From the NCBI RefSeq assembly GCF_000719115.1, contig NZ_JOEA01000010.1:124001-188000 (forward strand): a stretch of 64,000 nt of DNA, read 5' to 3'. The position numbers were made by a program, and so were the translations under genes. Positions within the stretch are counted from its first letter, which is position 1, and every line of letters starts with the position of its first letter. The stretch is from Lentzea albidocapillata (GTDB lineage: Bacteria > Actinomycetota > Actinomycetes > Mycobacteriales > Pseudonocardiaceae). Shown here one piece after another: positions 62,801-64,000 of the stretch. The notes below the pieces were generated by a model, which worked only from the letters and a program-made list of their open reading frames with translations, searched no databases and had not been told where the DNA came from.

Positions 62801-63013
62801 GCTCGGCTCCGCCGGTGGCGTGCTCGGTTCGGTCGTCTGCGTCGGTTCGGTCGTCTGCGTCGGCTCGGTCGTCTGCGTCGGCTCGACGACCGACGTCGGC
62901 GTTTCCGGGTCCTGCGCGTGTGCACCGGTGGTGGCGGTGCCGAACGCGAGGACGACAGCAGTGGTCAAGGCCCCAAATCTGAGCAGGGCACGGCTGACCG
63001 ATCTCTCGGACAA
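59849..63013 (-). CDS. large LAXTG-anchored surface protein with repeated Ig-like/SdrD-B-like domains
   Basis: This 1054-residue protein has a signal peptide (RALLRFGALTTAVVLAFGTA), a Thr/Pro repeat stalk (about 40-120; EPTQTT and EPSTPP units) and a series of beta-sandwich domains. These alternate CARDB/DUF11-like regions (DLAVTVTPDRAEFPAGEDLG) with SdrD-B-like domains (YVDANNNGAFDQGEG, YADANKNKQKDAGEQPFPN). The C terminus is the sorting signal LAKTG (about 1021) with a hydrophobic tail and RRK. I chose TTG 63013, five bases after GGGGGA; GTG 63049 is also in frame. It is probably attached to peptidoglycan by a class E-type sortase encoded elsewhere. Confidence 0.9.
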   Translation of the reverse strand: MSERSVSRALLRFGALTTAVVLAFGTATTGAHAQDPETPTSVVEPTQTTEPTQTTEPTQTTEPSTPPAEPSTPPSEPSTPPADPSTPPSEPETPPSTTPSTPDTKPEDEKKDVPPAIAPSAEPRADLAVTVTPDRAEFPAGEDLGLTLTVKNKGDALASNIRLGYESTQAWLVSGASDLGGRPSLAPGTEKSFRVVLRPSNPTTESVPFQFRATVDGIADPTPGDNGRDVSLRIHQIKGSASGVIYVDANNNGAFDQGEGLPNTYFVAKGGTPAGDVWGHGDSNGVFKVWSAVTGKYTISQVGNDQRAVKPGHNEFVIEAGQETYFEVPVVAPVRESLTATMSFAKPTYHASEKPSLNITLKNSGALPLERIVAVCSGSSPEFLSSDNFSALRPDGPGVTVPARGELTVSVTTDMPKLTNPWIYANCFFGNQGRNANGAAYGGNVRADVTGVNGAFEGKVVNAENGDLLRNAVVNVLDPVTRRPVKDTIVVDWNGNLRIYSLNPGKVVLQVAGKWKPQDGNEFVVDIVADQTVKRDLNVVPSDVDVPDVSHRPTITVAVSFDKPSYDIAEPMRATITVKNVGRGHEAQVGLRVGQLTPDLRNMLEFDRSQFGDLGDESKKVYLWPGESREITVVGTAGWLNSDNRVSLPVQVFTPINYGSGASNATATATVTYLSGDAAIVLYADANKNKQKDAGEQPFPNVEVSVSGGTRPGWWGTAKTDESGRASFKNIPVGVYNFYASYPDGWVRPGSYTDRLTVSAGTESVLEVGAERPLSDKFFATLNFTKDEYAADENWEAVITLENKTGADLPVVNALCSGPGSPGEIYNSGPGWGALAWDGGGVSVPNGEKRTFRVTGPLPEEAASIGFATLGCSFAPDLADPGAPGAGDDLKVVGLRADALGLLVTVDENGYLPKPGMTVIVAEYGTKKVVARTITDAEGKFGVSQLPVGRYDLIVPGPWKVEIPRMGPWFLVSVGGEHEVQLFQLVPGPEVEDPGYQLPEDQKPAVVTPVASGGGGSADVLAKTGASVLGLGLLGALLVAFGFGASLIGRRKVA
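62825..62880. repeat. three 18-bp tandem repeats coding for EPTQTT
   Basis: The unit TCGGTCGTCTGCGTCGGT occurs three times in a row with one or two changes, and encodes EPTQTT in the surface-protein stalk. A looser array of related EPSTPP units follows at about 62715-62820. Copy number may vary between strains. Confidence 0.75.
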
Positions 63014-63177
63014 AAGAATCCCCCATAGACCCCGGTAGTGGTGGTCCACCGGCGTCAGAGCCCCCGCACGCGCCCAGCAGACACGCGCAACCTACCTCAA
63101 GAACTCCAGCGGGGAAAAGTGTTCCCGTTTCCGGAAATCCACTCTGGACAGTGTTGTGAACAACAGGCGTTGGTGGA

Positions 63178-64000
63178 TCAGGAAGTCTTGCGGCGGCCGG
63201 CGACGCGAGCGCCGAGACCGAACGCCACGAGGAGCACGGCGAGCGCTCCGAGTCCGAGCACGCCGGCACCCGTTTTGGCGAGCACACCACCCATGCCGCC
63301 GCTGGCGGGCTGATCACCACCTGGTGGCGTGACGCGCGGGGCCGGCACCACGAAGAAGTCACGTTCTGTCAATTCGCCGCCCCTGATGTCTGCACGGCCC
63401 TCGTCGCCCTCGAACCTCCACGGTCCGTCGACCGACGCCCAGAACTCACCGGGCGGCAGCTCACCGAAGTGCATCACCCCGTCCGCGTCCGAAACCGTCT
63501 CCGCGAGCCGGAAGCCGTACTCCTTGTCGGTCATCAGCAGGACGCGGGCATCGGTGACGGCCTCTCCGGGGTCCACGGCACGGTTGTTGTTGCGGTCGTG
63601 CGCGAGCCTGCCCTTCAACGAACCGATCCCGCCGTGGACAGCGGCCCAGTCGAAGGCGAAGGGAACGTCGATGTTCTCGACGGGGTCCGGCCCGAAGCGA
63701 CAGGCCAGTGCCGCCATCTGCCAGATGGCGGCGCCAGGGGGCACCACTTCCTCGACGATGATCGTCTTCGTCTCTCCGGCGGCGAGCGTGACACCGGGAC
63801 TGTCCTCGCGGAGATCTCCCCATCCCGGCGGCATCGGGTTGTCGAAGTTGCCGCCGAAGTGGTTCACCTCGCCTTCGAAGTTGCACATGGCCTTGATGCC
63901 GCGGATCTCGCGGCCGGCGGTGCTGGTGAACCTGATGGTGATCCTGGCGGTCTCCCCCAGCACGTAGGAGATCTTGTCCAGCTCGGCGGTCGCCCCGAAC
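63178..64000 (-). CDS. LAXTG-anchored surface protein, cut by the window end
   Basis: The frame is open to the end of the window, so the N terminus is missing. The 273 visible residues have a CARDB-like region (ITIRFTSTAGREIRGIKAMC), an SdrD-B-like domain (LAHDRNNNRAVDPGEAVTD) and a sorting signal LAKTGAG with a hydrophobic tail and RRKTS, 34 residues from the end. It resembles the end of the neighbouring large surface protein, so the two are tandem paralogues. The 164-bp gap between them shows no clear terminator. Confidence 0.88.
   Translation of the reverse strand, partial: FGATAELDKISYVLGETARITIRFTSTAGREIRGIKAMCNFEGEVNHFGGNFDNPMPPGWGDLREDSPGVTLAAGETKTIIVEEVVPPGAAIWQMAALACRFGPDPVENIDVPFAFDWAAVHGGIGSLKGRLAHDRNNNRAVDPGEAVTDARVLLMTDKEYGFRLAETVSDADGVMHFGELPPGEFWASVDGPWRFEGDEGRADIRGGELTERDFFVVPAPRVTPPGGDQPASGGMGGVLAKTGAGVLGLGALAVLLVAFGLGARVAGRRKTS

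Overview
The window is chromosomal DNA from a very GC-rich actinomycete. Several things point to Pseudonocardiales, perhaps the Lentzea/Saccharothrix/Actinosynnema/Amycolatopsis group: the recR-YbaB-dnaX-SRP RNA neighbourhood seen in mycobacteria and relatives, actinobacterial-type LexA boxes, LAXTG-anchored surface proteins, a SARP regulator with TPR repeats, an EspG/PPE-type ESX locus, an XRE(DUF5753)/DUF397 pair and an ECF42 sigma factor with its DGPF partner. The genus assignment is inference. I see no prophage, no CRISPR array and no intact insertion sequence.

Layout. 1-2.1 kb: leuA behind a leader peptide with a Leu-Leu-Leu run. 2-7.2 kb: secreted or membrane functions (TolB-like protein, MFS exporter, secreted metallophosphoesterase, DedA protein, TetR regulator). 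7.2-13.2 kb: a complete peptide ABC transporter operon on the minus strand. 13.4-16.7 kb: a large SARP/NB-ARC/TPR regulator. 16.6-20.9 kb: DNA maintenance (recR, YbaB, dnaX) with the 4.5S/SRP RNA; the dnaX-YbaB gap holds a 144-bp double palindrome. 20.8-22.9 kb: DGPF protein, ECF42 sigma factor and a DinB-fold protein in one operon. 23-27 kb: two tRNA-Ser genes, a GPP34 protein, a secreted ExeM/NucH-like nuclease and a decayed DinB-fold gene behind a perfect LexA box.

27-34.7 kb: tadA with its actinobacterial partner, then five tightly spaced plus-strand genes (M20 amidohydrolase, prephenate dehydrogenase, two paralogous membrane-anchored multidomain proteins, thiolase). 34.7-38.4 kb: a regulator that joins an IS30-transposase-type HTH to a GbsR/MarR domain, divergent from a DUF4097 protein and an S9 peptidase, with GCAACG palindromes between them. 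38.4-43.1 kb: XRE/DUF397 pair, a glycolipid-binding-type protein with a small antitoxin-like protein, a secreted BNR-repeat protein and a thioester (TQXA) surface adhesin. 43.3-52 kb: an unpaired C5-cytosine methyltransferase, an ATP-grasp ligase, sugar epimerase, RNase Z, serine hydrolase, SDR and SAM methyltransferase. 52-57.1 kb: tRNA-Arg and tRNA-Ser, acetoacetyl-CoA synthetase and a three-gene ESX-associated operon. 57.2-64 kb: a probable dienelactone-hydrolase pseudoenzyme, a HisC/Pat aminotransferase, a TauE/SafE permease and two LAXTG-anchored proteins, the last cut by the window end.

Recurring themes are translational coupling through ATGA/GTGA overlaps, convergent genes that overlap (twice sharing a CTAG double stop), long perfect hairpin terminators, and two perfect TCGAAC-N4-GTTCGA LexA boxes placed over predicted promoters. 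Starts were moved from the longest reading frame wherever a Shine-Dalgarno sequence, a coupling overlap or a signal peptide favoured another codon.
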